Shown one piece after another: positions 14,401 to 27,200 of a DNA stretch of 64,000 bases. The translations under genes were made by a program, and so were the position numbers. The stretch comes from Limnoperna fortunei (Eukaryota; Mollusca; Bivalvia; Mytilida; Modiolidae). Where the stretch lies: positions 63,864,648 to 63,928,647 of the forward strand of contig OX104115.1 of the NCBI GenBank assembly GCA_944474755.1, given 5' to 3'. The stretch's first letter is position 1. Each line of letters starts with the position of its first letter. The notes under the pieces were generated by a model. It had not been told where the DNA came from. It saw nothing but the letters and a program-made list of their open reading frames with translations, and did not search any database.

Positions 14401-15607
14401 TATGTGCCCTGGTGTTTTCCACATAATAACTTGACTTAATGCGTTTTCGGATTCTGTTGAAAATTTGCACAGCTGTTAAGTACTATCAAATGAAGAGAAA
14501 TTATAATTTTCAGTACAATCCCATTTGTAGTCTTTGAGTAATGCCAATACAAAATTTCAATATTAGAATTACTTAAAGACGGATTTTCTTAAACCTTTAC
14601 ACAGCTGTTAAGTACTTTAATTTGAAGATCAAACTAAATTTTCTGCACAGTCCCATTTGTAGTTCTTGGGTAAGGCCGAATTAAATTATTTGTATAGGTC
14701 CAAGGTCCAGGTTAAAATTGTTTTTTGAGATGGACTGCTATCATGATCAGCTGATTTGTAATTTAGTCAAATATTTTCATGTAAATTACGAACAATGCAA
14801 AGTAGCGGGGTATCATTTAATGTCCCATTAGATGCCCTATTTCTGTCGGTTGAGAATAATTTTATGTGCTAAAATAACCAAATAATAATTATAACGCTAA
14901 CTTTATGAGCACTTGCTACACACATAAGTGTCAGTGGCTACAAAGGTTTTCTTGAAAATATTAGAAGCTTACTACAAAAAGATAACATTAACACAATACG
15001 TATAAAATGAAATAATATACGTATGTAAAAAGATATTTAATAGTTTGTTGATATTAGTTTCCATGGCTGCATGTTGATTATTAACGACAATGTCGTAGAC
15101 ATGTAAACTTTGTACTAGAACTCCGCAGATGAATTAATAGTCCCTTTACAACTGTCGTTTTAACAGACGGATTTTTTATTATGGCTTTTGTAAAGTTTTT
15201 TTTTCATAAATTTTCACACAGATATAATGCTGGCTATAAATAACCGATAATTAAAATATAAGTCTATTTGTTTTATTAGTGACTTTCTAACGTGGATATC
15301 TCAGGCTGAGACAATCCTGTGAGAAACACACTACACAAAAAACAATTGCCTTATATTCTTTTAATTTAAAAATACACATTATGTAACGATTTGAAAATAT
15401 TTTTAACATCGCGAAGGTCAACGACGCGTAAACAATCAAAATATTTAAGGTTGGAAACAACACTTGAGAACCGGAACTGTTTGTTGTTGTTTTTAATGGT
15501 GTTCATGGTGGCTGTTCTTGGTTGCTATATGCTAGGATAATTTATAGAAACGATACTGTATAACGTTGTTCGTGTTCAAAAGGATCTGTAGATGGTCAAC
15601 TGTAATC
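11486..15607. other. Non-coding interval between candidate exons B and C
   Basis: AT-rich; no gene seen. Contains the degraded dispersed element at 14331-14720. Confidence 0.5.
14331..14720 (-). repeat. Degraded dispersed element with 132-bp internal duplication
   Basis: Read on the minus strand it ends in a GACGGAC-type run followed by CCGCCACTTTCGGTG, a small hairpin, like the HINE-type 3' ends elsewhere in the window. Inside, CACAGCTGTTAAGTACT recurs at 14468 and 14600 with flanking similarity. Confidence 0.45.
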
Positions 15608-15673
15608 ATGACTTTGGTCTACACTGTTTCGAACCTGCAGATTAAACCATTTAAAATAACAACGTCCCTGTTG
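15608..15673 (+). CDS. Candidate alternative first exon C (22 codons)
   Basis: ATG then 22 codons (MTLVYTVSNLQIKPFKITTS..) to TTG|GTAAGT, a consensus donor, phase 0. Short; supported by donor quality and local GC rise only. Confidence 0.25.
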
Positions 15674-16454
15674 GTAAGTTTGACACGTTTATATTTTGTT
15701 CAAGGTACAAATAAGATTAAGTTTTCAATTATACTGTCGAATTTAGACCGCTTTGCGTGTCTGTTTACTAACAAGAATGCAGTTTGTGTGCTCGACTAAA
15801 CGGATATGTTTATGTATCAAATTCACGGCACAACATAATTCAAATAACTGTTTAAAAATTTTAGATTAATATCAATATACGTTGAAATTTTCATAAATAT
15901 TTTAAAAGACATACTGCGTTTCTTACTGTGTCAGTCACAGATAATGTTCATGACAAAAATTAATATATTTTATTGTTAGTACAAAGTAGCACCAGATTGC
16001 CCATCATTTCAGGTGTTCTGAGTCTAAGCTTGCTTCGGCTATGGCCGTTTGCAGTTCTTGACAATGGGGTCATGCTAGGGAGAATCTGACCGGTTGCACC
16101 ATCCAAAATATAAACAAAAGTTTGAAAAAATGAAATAATTTTGTGCACTAATGCCGTGTGAAGGTCAGAAACTGAAACAATGAATTGTAATTTATGACAG
16201 ACTATCGTCTGCATCCCATGATAATGAAGTCAAACAATTGATTTGGCTAAAATAATTTCAATTGTCAGTTACATAATACTTTTTTGCGATGGAAACAAAC
16301 GCAACCCCCCCCCCCCCCCACTCGCCGGGTCCATCGACCATGCTCTGTCTTCACCAGTTATCGAACGTTGACTCAGCATACCCCCAGAAGGATGCAGTTT
16401 ACCCAACAGGATAGGTCTGTTTATTGGCAGAATGTGATTTTTTAGTAGTGCATG

Positions 16455-17265
16455 GGATTCGTTTTTTCCCGGTCTTCCTCTATTTTTAAGTAGTGTAATA
16501 TGTTGTTTTTTTTCCGGTCTTCCTGAATAAAGTTATTAGTTTTTCAGTAGTGCAATTGTTTTTTTTCCCGGTCTTCCTCTTTGTAATGAGTGTTTTTTTT
16601 CAGTAGTGTAATTGGTTGTTTTTGCCCGGTCTTCCTGTATATAGGTAGTAGTTTTTCAGTAGTGTAATTGGTTATTTTTTCCCGGTCTTCCTCTTTGAAA
16701 AAATTAGAAGTTTTTCCGGTAGTGGAATTGTTGTTTCTGTTTGCCCCATCTTCCTCTATGTAATGAGTGTTTTTTCAGTATTGTAATATGTCTTCCTGTA
16801 TGTAAGTAGTAGTGTTTCAGTAGTGTGATTGGCTGTTTTTTCCCGGTCTTCCTGTATGTAATTAGAAGTTTTTCCGGTAGTGGAATTGTTGTTTGTTTTT
16901 GCCCGGTCTTCCTCTATGTAATGAGTGTTTTTTCAGTAGTGTAATTGGTTGTTTTTCCCCGTCTTCATGGATGTAATTAGTATTTTATTTCAGTTGTGTA
17001 ACTGGTTGTTTTTTCCCGGTCTTCCTGTATGTAATTAGCAGTTTTTCCAGTAGTGGATTAGTTGTTTGTTTTTGCCCCGTCTTCCTGTATGTAATGAGTG
17101 TTTTGACAGTAGTGTAATATGTTGTTTTGCCCGGTCATCCTGTATATAGTTAGTAGTTTTTTCATTAATGGAATTGGTTGGTTTTTTCCCGGTCTTCCTC
17201 TATCTAATTAGTGTCTTTTCAGTAGTGGAATTGGTTGTTTTTGCCCGGTTTCCCTCAATGTCAAA
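16455..17265. repeat. T-rich tandem array, about 14 units of about 50-60 bp
   Basis: Units combine TTTTTTCCCGGTCTTCCTCT, TATGTAATTAGTAG and TTTTTCAGTAGTGTAATTGG, with variable spacing. Begins about 140 bp after a C15 tract. Confidence 0.9.
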
Positions 17266-18129
17266 ACACACAATGTCGTACACAGTAATTTTTCAAAACT
17301 GCCTATTCATAAACGTGATTGGTAAAAAAAAATATTATGACAGGGAATTTGTAAAATGTTATTATAAGTAGTATTAAGTAGATTGGATTATTGAGAGAAA
17401 AAATGCGTTTAACAATACAGGTAAATACAATTAAAATGTTCCAATGCGACATGTTAGTTCATCTACGTCTATTAATAACACTATACAGGAAATTAAAAAA
17501 TAAGAACGTGATGATTGGAAGAAATTAGTAATCGAATTTGTTAATCGTGTTTGAGATTATAAGACTTTATATTCTTTTGATTCTGTTTTAACTGTATATT
17601 TATATTTGTTTATTTATAAATGATTTGTAACAAAACAGCTTGGCTACCGAGAAAACGACATAACCATGTACTCTAAAAATAAAAACATATGTAATTATAA
17701 GTCCCATGGTGATTAAAGATGATCCTAATATATGTATCAATAACACAGGTATACAAAGCTACTCAAGCTTAAATATTTAGACGGTATATTCTAATTATAC
17801 AAAAAGGATATGAAAGTTAACGCGATTCGTTTAATACAAATAAGATTTCACTAAAAGAAGCATAGTTTGTACGAATGCTATATTTATTTTCGGAAGTTGA
17901 AAACAAAAATATTATATGTTCAAGAACATATAAAAATGCTTCCATCTCATTTAGCGATAAATCATCTAATTGTGGTTTACAAAAGAAAACAAGAGTTACC
18001 TGATCTATGACCAATGACTGTACTTTTTGACCTCTTATAATATAATTTCAACATGTAATTAATTTAGTTGAATGTATGTTTGCTTTAAGTCCAGCGAACA
18101 GTGGGTTAACTATATTCAGGACGAAAAGA

Positions 18130-18400
18130 AGTTAACAAACAATAAATCAAATCGTGAAAGATACAGCAAAGGGGAGAAATTGAATATCATTGGAAAAATA
18201 ATGAGTATGGGTAGGAGCGGCAAATGTAGCCTTAAGTAGCGTCTACAACGAGCCTACTCTTAGCGACATCTACAAACGAGGAAATCGTGCAAGGAGCTTA
18301 CCATTCTCCAAGCATGTTACCCACAGAGGTCCGTGCCTGTGGTGAGGCTTTCCGTATAATGTCCGGATAACCCCGACTAGGTCATAGCCGATGCTATCTA
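18130..18400 (+). repeat. Dispersed repeat Y, copy 1
   Basis: Diverged match to 40262-40520: AAAT-GTAGC then AGCCTACTCTT-GCGA-ATCTACAAA, CATTCTCCAAGCATGT and a GGTGAG-C-TTTCGTAT tail. Not coding in any frame I read. Class unknown. Confidence 0.5.
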
Positions 18401-20036
18401 TAATTATATGACTCGTGAATATTTATTAAAAAAGAAATAGTTCATAGCAAGCCGGCTAACAATTAAACAATATACTAGAACAATCGAATTTACGAATGTG
18501 ACTGATAATCGTAGATGACAGATTTTTAACCTGTAGTAAGCTTGCTTAGTACTAATTAATAGCCAGTATGAATGATAATTTAAGATCAAGTTTTTAACAT
18601 ATAGTAATAACATATAGACATATTAAACTTAAATTCATTTTCAATAGTCCTGATCAGAAATAGTGTCGAATATCCAATGATTAGTTGACCATAATACCAT
18701 TATGGGTCACAGTTCTAGATTATGCTGTCGCGTGCCATAAATAATTCTTTATAATAGGTTCCTCTTAAAGGCCGTATTTTAACAAATTTAATGTTAGCTA
18801 CCACTTCCGAGTCCAAAACTGGTGCTATGATGTCAAAATTTAAATGTTCCCCTCAATATATGTGTATCTATTTATAGTATGACTTTCAGCGAAACGCTTA
18901 AAAGTGTTACGCTTCAATTAACACCAAAACATTCAATCACGCAGCTACCTTTCAATAAATTAGATGGCACATTAGATTTTCTATTTTTCGCACATTTTCC
19001 CTTACTAGATCAATAGAAGCCTGTCAAATCGAACAACTTACTGTGATACAAAGATTGATTTATTAAACCGATATATTTATGGTAAAGTTCGTATCTTGAG
19101 CAATATAAATCAACACAATACTGAGAAAAACTAGGCCGGGTACTTGGTGAAATAATTTTATTGCGTTGTAACTCATGTGTTGTGACAATACAAAAACATA
19201 ATTCATAAAAGTGAATAGTTGTATGTCTTTATGTTAAGCTTTGTGTAGAATTTAGTTTTTTATAGTGAAAGATGAAAGGTTGAGCAACTTTATTAGTTTT
19301 TCATTGTTTGGTTCATTGTATGTACATAAATGCACACTAGGGCACGTTTATATTACCTTACATAGTTTTATAATGCCTGCATAATCATTGGCAAAGTATG
19401 GAATTTATTGTAACATAAAACGAGGCTATCATTAGTCATATCTAGGAGGGCTATTTAATCAGACCGTTTTTGTTCTGGACACACTAGGAGGATTCCCAGT
19501 GCTCGACAAAAGTCCACGATTGACGGATAAGGAAGGCCCTCTCGTTAAGGGGTTGTGCGGTCATAACGTGGAAAACCTACTGTGACCACGGACCGCAGTG
19601 GATTAGTGTTTGGAGAGTACCACCTTCCGAACACGATAAAGTCCCCTTTTGTAGATTTACAAAAAGAGTATTCTCGTCCATACACAATATTCCATACTTT
19701 TCCAGTTGCAATCAGATTGTGTTCTCGTTGGCCCATCCATATTCCCAATTTATTGTATTGTGTGTTAACTTATTCTTGTGATGAATAACACTGCTCGCTC
19801 CTTGTGATGAATAACTCTGCTCGCTGGACCTAAGGCCAACATTCAGTAAAGAAGTTTTTGTAGTATATTTGTGTAGAGCTATATCAGTAAGTCCGAGAAA
19901 CAGCAACCCACCATTTGTTTATGGCTAGATCCACCATGTTCATTCCAAACCAGTAGCTAAAATTCTTACACAGTACACTGGTATGAACGCCAGACAATGC
20001 CTTCAGCGTGAAATTAAAGATATTTTTATATATTCA

Positions 20037-20102
20037 TCCTCACTAGTCAGGGTTCCTGTGTCCATGCACGTGTGTGGACACAGAAACCCTGACTTGTGAG
20101 GA
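20037..20102. repeat. 66-bp hairpin
   Basis: Arms of about 28 nt (TCCTCACTAGTCAGGGTTCC / its complement) with two mismatches, closed by a short CACGTG-containing loop. Probably a small foldback element. Confidence 0.75.
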
Positions 20103-21312
20103 TGGTACATATTAATTTCTTAATTATATTTACATGTTACGTGCTTGTGAGATTGACTTTCGTGGCGATTCAGTGATTTTCGATTAAGCCGCATTGCCCT
20201 TTTCGCTGTTTACGACAACATTTAACTTTAATATTGTAATGGTCGTAATAATGAATAAACTAGTACTTTCCATTGGTTAATTGCAAGTCACAATTACCTT
20301 CGTGTCAAAACTATGTTGATGCCAATTTAAACTTTGACTGCTATTGTTAATATTAAACTTCAAATTTATTTTTGATCTCAGACTTGATATCTTTGTGATC
20401 TTTTTTTACATACAATATTAACAAAAGGTTAGCAATAACACATACCAATCAAACATTACGTTGACTGTGAGAAGATTATAATTCTTTTTTAAACAATTCT
20501 TTTATGTCTCTCATACTTGACAATAAGACCTCATTATATATTTTGTTGTATATAGAGAATCTTTCCAGTCCAAAGATTTTAAACAGCCACACAAGGATAC
20601 CCGGCTTAAGGTCGCTTTAGTTACGTTGTTGTCATTTCGTATCATACCTAATTCATTTCCATTTGTTGTAATTCTATTTTGTGCAAGTGTTGTTTGAAGG
20701 AGTTGATGTTTTACGAACGTTTTTTGGTACGTCTCACTATATATATTGCGCCATAATATGGTTTGTTTATCTATTTTGTTCAGTGGTGAAAATGACAATA
20801 AAATGGACATTTACCTTCTATATTCTTCCACGAACAAATATAAAAGTTAAATTATAACGAATTTGAATTGCTAGAGAGTAAATAAAGTAGTTTGCCGAAA
20901 AGGATAAATTGTTCTCAACGACTTGGTAAATGACTATGATTAATACTGTTTGGTCTTAGAAAACAAGGGAATATTATCGGCAAACAAATCTCGACTATTG
21001 ATCTGTGTTGAGGATGTTTACACGCGGACTACGTATAAGACAGTAAAGATAAGAACGGTAGGCACATATCAACAATCGTAAATAATTGTTCAACAGTATA
21101 CTTTGGACATATATTTTAAGGTCCTTTACATAAAAATAGACTAACATCTAGCAATAAGGATGTGTTTTCGTGTGTTATATAAACCTTGCATGTTTTATTC
21201 GGATTTTATGATGAACACACGACATTTTGGATGAATCTAGCGTTAAAAGAGTAAATACGGGCACAAATGAACTACATTTAAGCGTTGAATGGTTGTATGC
21301 TATTTTGACGCC

Positions 21313-21462
21313 ATGTATCAACCAATGTTTCCAAGTTTGACCGGTAATACGGGTCAGAAAGGGGCTTTAACTCTTGGTGTTTCGAAACGCTCAAATGGCA
21401 GGAAACCCAACAGCATTCGGAAACGGATAAAAGACGTTCCCAAAGAGAACCTCGAAAATGAT
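21313..21462 (+). CDS. Candidate alternative first exon D (50 codons)
   Basis: ATG (context GACGCCATG) then 50 codons rich in Lys/Arg/Ser (KRSNGRKPNSIRKRIKDVP) to GAT|GTGAGT, phase 0. An upstream in-frame ATG at 21289 would add eight residues; TGA directly precedes that ATG, so this is a first exon in its frame. One of the two most gene-like of the five candidates, with exon A. Confidence 0.45.
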
Positions 21463-22907
21463 GTGAGTATGGCGAGTTTCAAATTTTGTTATTCCCAGGA
21501 AAGTCTGACCGAGACTGAAACGAGAATCATATGCATTATTTGATTTTGGTGAATTTGCAAAACAAAAAAGTCTTATCTAATTGTGTTTACCTCCTTATAG
21601 AATTTTTCGAATATAGGCTAAAACGTAATTGTGGGACTGTAATTTCTTTCTGCTTTTTAATGTATTTTTTTATATTTATAACTACCCTCCCCCTTTACAA
21701 AGAAATCATTTTTTCTGTATATAACCCTATACATGTTTACTTAATAAAACAACTAATAAAACAACGAATACAATTTGAAATAGCATTTATTTAAAGTACT
21801 TTGTAAGGAGGCGTTTTAATTATTACATCAAAACAAATATTTTTTTCGCTTTTACTTCCTGTTTACACCTTGTTTGAGTTGTATAAGACGAACATTCGAT
21901 CAATACTTAAAAGTTTATTGTAAATGCCAAGCACGCATTTGATACAAAACAAAATGTTTTTGTTAGTTTTCCATTACGTCTGCAAATAAAAGAATTTTTT
22001 ATGCTGCATGTAACGAGCTATATTGATAACATTGGGAAAAGGGAGAGGGGTCATGGCTATTTGAACTGACATGATTAAAACTGATATGAATGGAGACAAT
22101 TTAAATAAAAATAAAAAATTTACAAATGAAAAACACAAAAATAAAACAGAAAAAATTGACAAATATTGCGAAAGGGAAAATTGGATTGTGTTTAATGTAT
22201 GAAAAATTATTTGTCTTCTAACGGAATTGAAAAAAAGGTTTAAAAGATGGAACCTCACGTGTTCGTGTCAACTTAATTTTATTGCAATTCATTTATTTAT
22301 TTCTGTAACGATCATTGACCTAAATTGTCTTTCTTTATGCATGTACATGCTTAACCATGTTAATTTCATTTAATGTCGTCCACTAGTATACCTTTGACAC
22401 TATTATAGTTTTACATAACGTTACTTAATCTTACTTCATTAGATTTTGGGATTTCGTATAAGTGTTAGTCCACTTGTTTTCTAATCCTCTGAGTGTATGT
22501 ATTTATTTATTTATGTATTGTTATAACATCTTGTAATAAAAAATACTATCTACATTAATACTTGATAAGAAAAACAAGCCGTGAAATTTATGTTTCAAAA
22601 ACGAGAAAAACCGAGAAATTCTACACGAGGAATTTAAACAGGTGAAATAAAATTTGCTAATATTACTTATAAATTATTCATTTAAGGACATTTAAACGTG
22701 TAATTTTATCCAGATTTAGATCAAGGACATAGTCTTCTTATAAAATATGATATTGACAATTGGTTTCATTGTAAGACAATAGAACCCTTGTTGATTTACG
22801 ACCGATTACAAGTTGAAACATTTTTTGATTGGGTGATTTTCTGTATAGAATAAAACGGGTAACCTTATCCATTACTAGAGCTTTCAAACTAATTTACCAT
22901 TTAGGGA

Positions 22908-23050
22908 TTAACTACAAAAAATATTTTCTCCATCGAGGGATAACAAAATTTCCGTTTTGCACATTGTATAATCCGCGTAGCGGATTATATTAAATGTGCA
23001 CAACGGAAATTTTGTTATCCCTCGATGGAGAAAATATTTTTTGTAGTTAA
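22908..23050. mobile_element. 143-bp near-perfect palindrome with TTAA ends
   Basis: Arms of about 65 nt are complementary except for a handful of bases. Outer ends are TTAACTACAAAAAATATTTT and its complement; the centre is ATCCGCGTAGCGGAT. TTAA on both sides could be the target duplication of a piggyBac-type element, or simply part of the palindrome. Confidence 0.7.
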
Positions 23051-23420
23051 TACTTATAAATAAATTCAAACAATAGAATAAACTCAACAATATTTTTGTA
23101 ACTGGATATTTTTTAAAAAAGAGATCAACACAAAAACTGTTAGTTTCCCGTGGAGTAATATATGACGTCAAACGGCGCGTGTCTCCATGACGATCAAATT
23201 TGTTTTCCATCCTCTGATAGAAAATATTTTCCAGCCAATCAAAAGTCAGTATTCTCGCAAAATTTATTTATTTTCTGTTCAAAGCTTGTGGATTGAGGAT
23301 AAATGTATTCTAAATATTTTAAATAAACGACGTGAGATGTAATGTTTGCTTTCTTTGATGATATGGTTCGTTTTTTACTTGTCTGAGCATTGATAAAGCA
23401 GTTATGGTTTTTTTGTTTGT

Positions 23421-23675
23421 GTGTATGTATGTTTGTTTGTTTGTTTGTATGGTTTAAAGCCACTTCCAAAGTTTTCAATCTACATTATGGTGTCCAGTTT
23501 TGTTTTTAATTGAGTGAGGAAGCCGTGGTACCTAGAGACAACCCCCGAGCTTTGGTAGAAAACTGGCAATCCATGTCAATTAAGATTGAAGTCGAGCAAA
23601 CCCCGCCTGCAGTGAGACTCGAATCATCAATCTCGGTGTTATCGCGGACTTGATCAATAGTAGATGATTAAAAAC
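23421..23675 (-). mobile_element. tRNA-derived SINE copy, minus strand
   Basis: Reverse copy of the SINE at 36669. Tail (AAAC)n lies at the low-coordinate end, then the CCAGTTTT, TTGCCAGTTTTC and GAGTCTCACTGCAGG blocks. The tRNA-like head is degraded. Confidence 0.7.
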
Positions 23676-23804
23676 GTAATTTACTAGGCCTCTGTCTTTT
23701 TTAAACATGATAATTTTAAATCCGCCCCCCCCCCCCAAATTTATTTTAACCGGTCCCTTATAGTACACGAAGGGAACTCTCCTCAGTCGTCCTGAATATA
23801 GCTG

Positions 23805-23976
23805 AAATAATCCTAGTTCGAGTAGAGCAAACATCCAATCAATCAATATTATCTTTAATTGCAAAATACAGCCTTAAGGGTCAAGCAATGAAATAATCCT
23901 AGCTCGAGTAGAGCAAACATCCAATCAATCAATATTATCTTTACTTGCAAAATACACCCTGAAGGGTCAAGCAAAA
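23805..23976. repeat. 86-bp direct duplication
   Basis: Two copies containing GTAGAGCAAACATCCAATCA and CAATATTATCTTTA, offset by 86 bp, nearly identical. Confidence 0.85.
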
Positions 23977-24004
23977 ACAATCAACCCCCTTCTCAAAGAC
24001 CTAT

Positions 24005-24131
24005 GTCGCAGGTCGGTGGTTCTCTCCGGGTACACATGCTTCCTCCCCCAATACAAACTGGAAGCTATGAAATAACTGAAAAATTGCTGAAAGTGGCGTT
24101 AAAATATCATTCAAACAAACAAACAAACAAA
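24005..24131 (+). mobile_element. SINE 3' fragment
   Basis: GGTCGGTGGTTCTCTCCGGG, CTTCCTCCCCCAATACAAAC and GTGGCGTTAAAATATCATTC plus an (AAAC)n tail: the 3' half of the same SINE family, without its tRNA head. Confidence 0.75.
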
Positions 24132-24687
24132 GACCTAAGTTATGAAACTTAATGCTATTCAAACGTTAATTGTAATGTAACTTTACAAACCAATCGAGAA
24201 ATTGATCGAAACATTGTTGTCAGGATTTACACAGTAATTATATCGATATCAGCATAAATGAGCTACATTCATATTCAGTTTGGTCATTAAACTTGTCAGC
24301 TGTTTTAAAAGTGATACATTTTTTAAAAGTACACAATGTTAAATAATCACTCACTCCAGTAAACACGATTCAAAACACAAAAATCCTGTCTCTGACTGTC
24401 ATCGCAGTGTTTAAAAATATGAATATTATACTATACGTGTCAAGAAAAGCGCTGACCTATGGATTTATTGAAATTAAGTTATTGTTACCATTCGTTGTTG
24501 TTTGTATTTGGAGATAAGAATCTTAATTCAAGAATTAAAAAATCGACATTTTAAAATGGCGGCTCTTTGCATTTAATGAAAGAATATTTACAGTTTTTTT
24601 ACATTTTGAAGAAATGGAATTTACAATTTAAAAAATATGATTTTGTTTATAAAGTAAATGGTTGTGATACACATTTTTGGTTAAATA

Positions 24688-24789
24688 ATGTTGGAACACA
24701 ACACAGATAAGGAAGGCTATTATTTCGGCGAGGAGGGGGAGGCGAAAGAGGGGGAGGCGGAGGAGGAGGAGCAGGAGGAAGAAGACGAG
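24688..24789 (+). CDS. Candidate alternative first exon E (34 codons, acidic)
   Basis: ATG then 34 codons to GAG|GTATGA, phase 0. Starts MLEHNTDKEGYYFGEEGEA and becomes almost pure Glu from a GAG/GGAG purine tract. In-frame TAA lies just upstream. The purine repeat makes an open frame less informative than its length suggests. Confidence 0.3.
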
Positions 24790-26050
24790 GTATGAACGCC
24801 TGTTATGTTAAGAACAAAATGTTAATATCTTACAATGTATGAGAGCAAATTCAGGGGGTGGGGTATATGTTGTCATCGACTTTTATTTCTTAATCTACTC
24901 TCCCGGACATAGTCATTATTTTGATTTGGGGGGTAATAACACAAATAAACACGAGCTCAAAAGAGTAGAAACAAGAATAATGGTTGTTGAGTAAGAGCAA
25001 GTATTAGTTAAACTTACCAAGACGGTAAAATTTAAGTTTAGTAGCTGCAAAATGTAACGATCAGCGTTATTTTTATACAGAAACCTTTTCTACAAAGATT
25101 ACTGCTATTTTGCAGCAAATCATGTAATATGCAAACTACATTCAACATTTTTAAATATACTGTCACATACAGAAATTCTATTAATACTACCAAACCATAA
25201 AGTTATGACTTTAAGTTATACTATTAATACACATTTGATTTTAGAACATATTTCGTTTAGGTGCTGATGCAATGAAAAAAAAGAATTCCCAAAATTCAAT
25301 GCTATTTATCGACACATGCTGAACAATGAACACCAAGGACGATTTTAGTTAAATTTGTTAAATTGTTTAGTCTGATCTATTTTATTACACGACCCCAAAA
25401 TATGTGGCACAGGTGAAAATTCTCATCTGGAAACGTATTCTAAAAGTAAGAACTAGTAACCCAAGTTATATGTTGTACGGAAAATTCGTTTGGACGCCAC
25501 TTGAAATAAAAATTAAAATAAGAATGTCAACATTTTGGAATTCGGTTATAAGGGACATGTTTCTAATCAATATTATATAGATTTTTTATCATACACATCA
25601 GTTATCAAGAAGACAGCTAAAGATCATTTTTACAAAAATGGCTTAGCAATTTTAAAACTCCGCTGGAGGTCAATTTTACAATCAGTTTACTCGCAATTTG
25701 GTATCGACAAATATTTACACAAATTACAATAAAAAACTTTTTGATCATAATATTGGCAATGATTATAATATGTGTATATTTATAAGTTAAAAAGCTCTAA
25801 GAAGGTAAAAGAAAATTTATTCATAACTACTTAACAGAACATCTTTCTACTCCAAAATGTGCCTTCTGCTCTTATTGTATCATGTTTAACTATTGCAAAG
25901 CGTTTCTATTTTCTTTAACAAAAGCTATGAGACGATATAAAATTCTAATTACAGACAGGTCTATTGGCTGAATATGTATCATGCCTTTTCCGTCCTTTAC
26001 AGTTTTATTGGTGTAATATTTATATACAGTATTCTACTTCTCTTGAAATT

Positions 26051-26240
26051 GGCCTCGGTGGCTATTTACCACGTGGTCTGTCAACACACTGAGATTGCTG
26101 TGTGAATCTCACAGCGGACAGGGTGCGCTCGAACTCGAATTTAAATGACAAGGATTGCCAGTTTTCCCAACCGGTCGGTGGATTTTTTCCGGTAATCCGG
26201 CTTCCTCTCCCAATAAAAAATGGACGCCATATTAATAACA
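26051..26240 (+). mobile_element. SINE copy
   Basis: Begins GGCCTCGGTGGC, has GTGGTCTGTCAACAC, GACAAGGATTGCCAGTTTTC and CCCAATAAAAAATGGACGCC. Internal deletions remove part of the tRNA-like A box. Confidence 0.75.
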
Positions 26241-26963
26241 TTTATTAATTTTATTTATGGCTATACATTTTTATAACTTAAAGCAAGTTGGCTGTATATT
26301 TTAAAAACAAAAGTTACTTCATTTTTTTAATCATTGATAAACCGTTGAAAGAATTGTATACTCTAGCATTTGGAACAGTTGTTGACGACCGAATGTTTGC
26401 AAAACTAAATTAAATCAATAATAAGATTGATTGTTTTTATTTCTATTCTGTTTGCTAGAGTTTTGTTTAAACACCACGCACTCTAAAATTTATTGCACTT
26501 AAAAAGATAAGCGAATTATTATATAACAGCAATATTGTTGCACAATGAGGCGATAAATATATCAAACTATAATGTTTCCAGTCAATAGTCATGCTGTTTC
26601 CAACGATGTCGTACAGAAAAGGTGTATATAGCGTTAAAAGTCAAAAGGTTGTTTTCAAAGAAGGCGATAAATACATGTACATATAATAAAGTATACAGGT
26701 TCAAAGTCAAGATGCTGTTTCCAAGGACTCGATAGAAACACGTTATAGTGACTAGTCAAGAGGTTGTTAATAAAGGGGCAATAAATAACTTATATTAAAT
26801 GATATCTGGTCAATAGTCGAATATTTTAACATTAAGGCGATAAATATAATGTATAGTATTACATACAAAGTCAACAGCAAAGTGGTTGTTTATAATGAGA
26901 CTTTAAATAAATTTTGGACGACTAAAGCATGTAGTCAAGTGATTGCACAATATATCATAGCAA

Positions 26964-27200
26964 GCGGGACCTCAATAACGGAGTGGTTTAAGATAGTTCA
27001 CTTTCTGCTATTTATCAATAGCGTGTTAGCACTGGTTACCGAGTTCAAATCTGAACTTGGGCAAGGTACGTTCGACTCGTACCTTGCATAACAAGTTACC
27101 AGTTTTTCTATCAAAGTTCAGATTTTTAATTGGGTACTTCCCCAATAAAAACTGAACGCCGTGACAAAGGTAACAGATTGCTAAAAGGGACAAACAAACC
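26964..27200 (+). mobile_element. Diverged SINE-like copy
   Basis: GGACCTCAATAACGGAGTGG head, CGAGTTCAAATCTG B-box-like segment, CCCAATAAAAACTGAACGCC and a short ACAAACAAACC end. More diverged than the others; perhaps a related subfamily. Confidence 0.6.

Larger units (their letters stand above)
15674..21288. other. Non-coding interval between candidate exons C and D
   Basis: Contains a C15 run (16305-16319), the T-rich array, dispersed repeat Y and a hairpin, listed separately. Two GC-richer patches, 15985-16110 and 19440-19750, carry short open frames on both strands without recognisable homology; they may be old repeat fragments. Confidence 0.5.
21463..24687. other. Non-coding interval between candidate exons D and E
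   Basis: AT-rich; holds a 143-bp palindrome, two SINE copies and an 86-bp duplication. No coding segment supported; the open frame at 22908-23210 lies across the palindrome. Confidence 0.5.

Noticed and set aside
19545..19906. Overlapping ORFs on both strands in a GC-richer patch
   Set aside because: No recognisable homology, splice sites or start context; lengths near chance. Possibly an old repeat.
20511..20810. 99-codon minus-strand ORF
   Set aside because: About the length expected once or twice by chance in this composition; no splice context or family.
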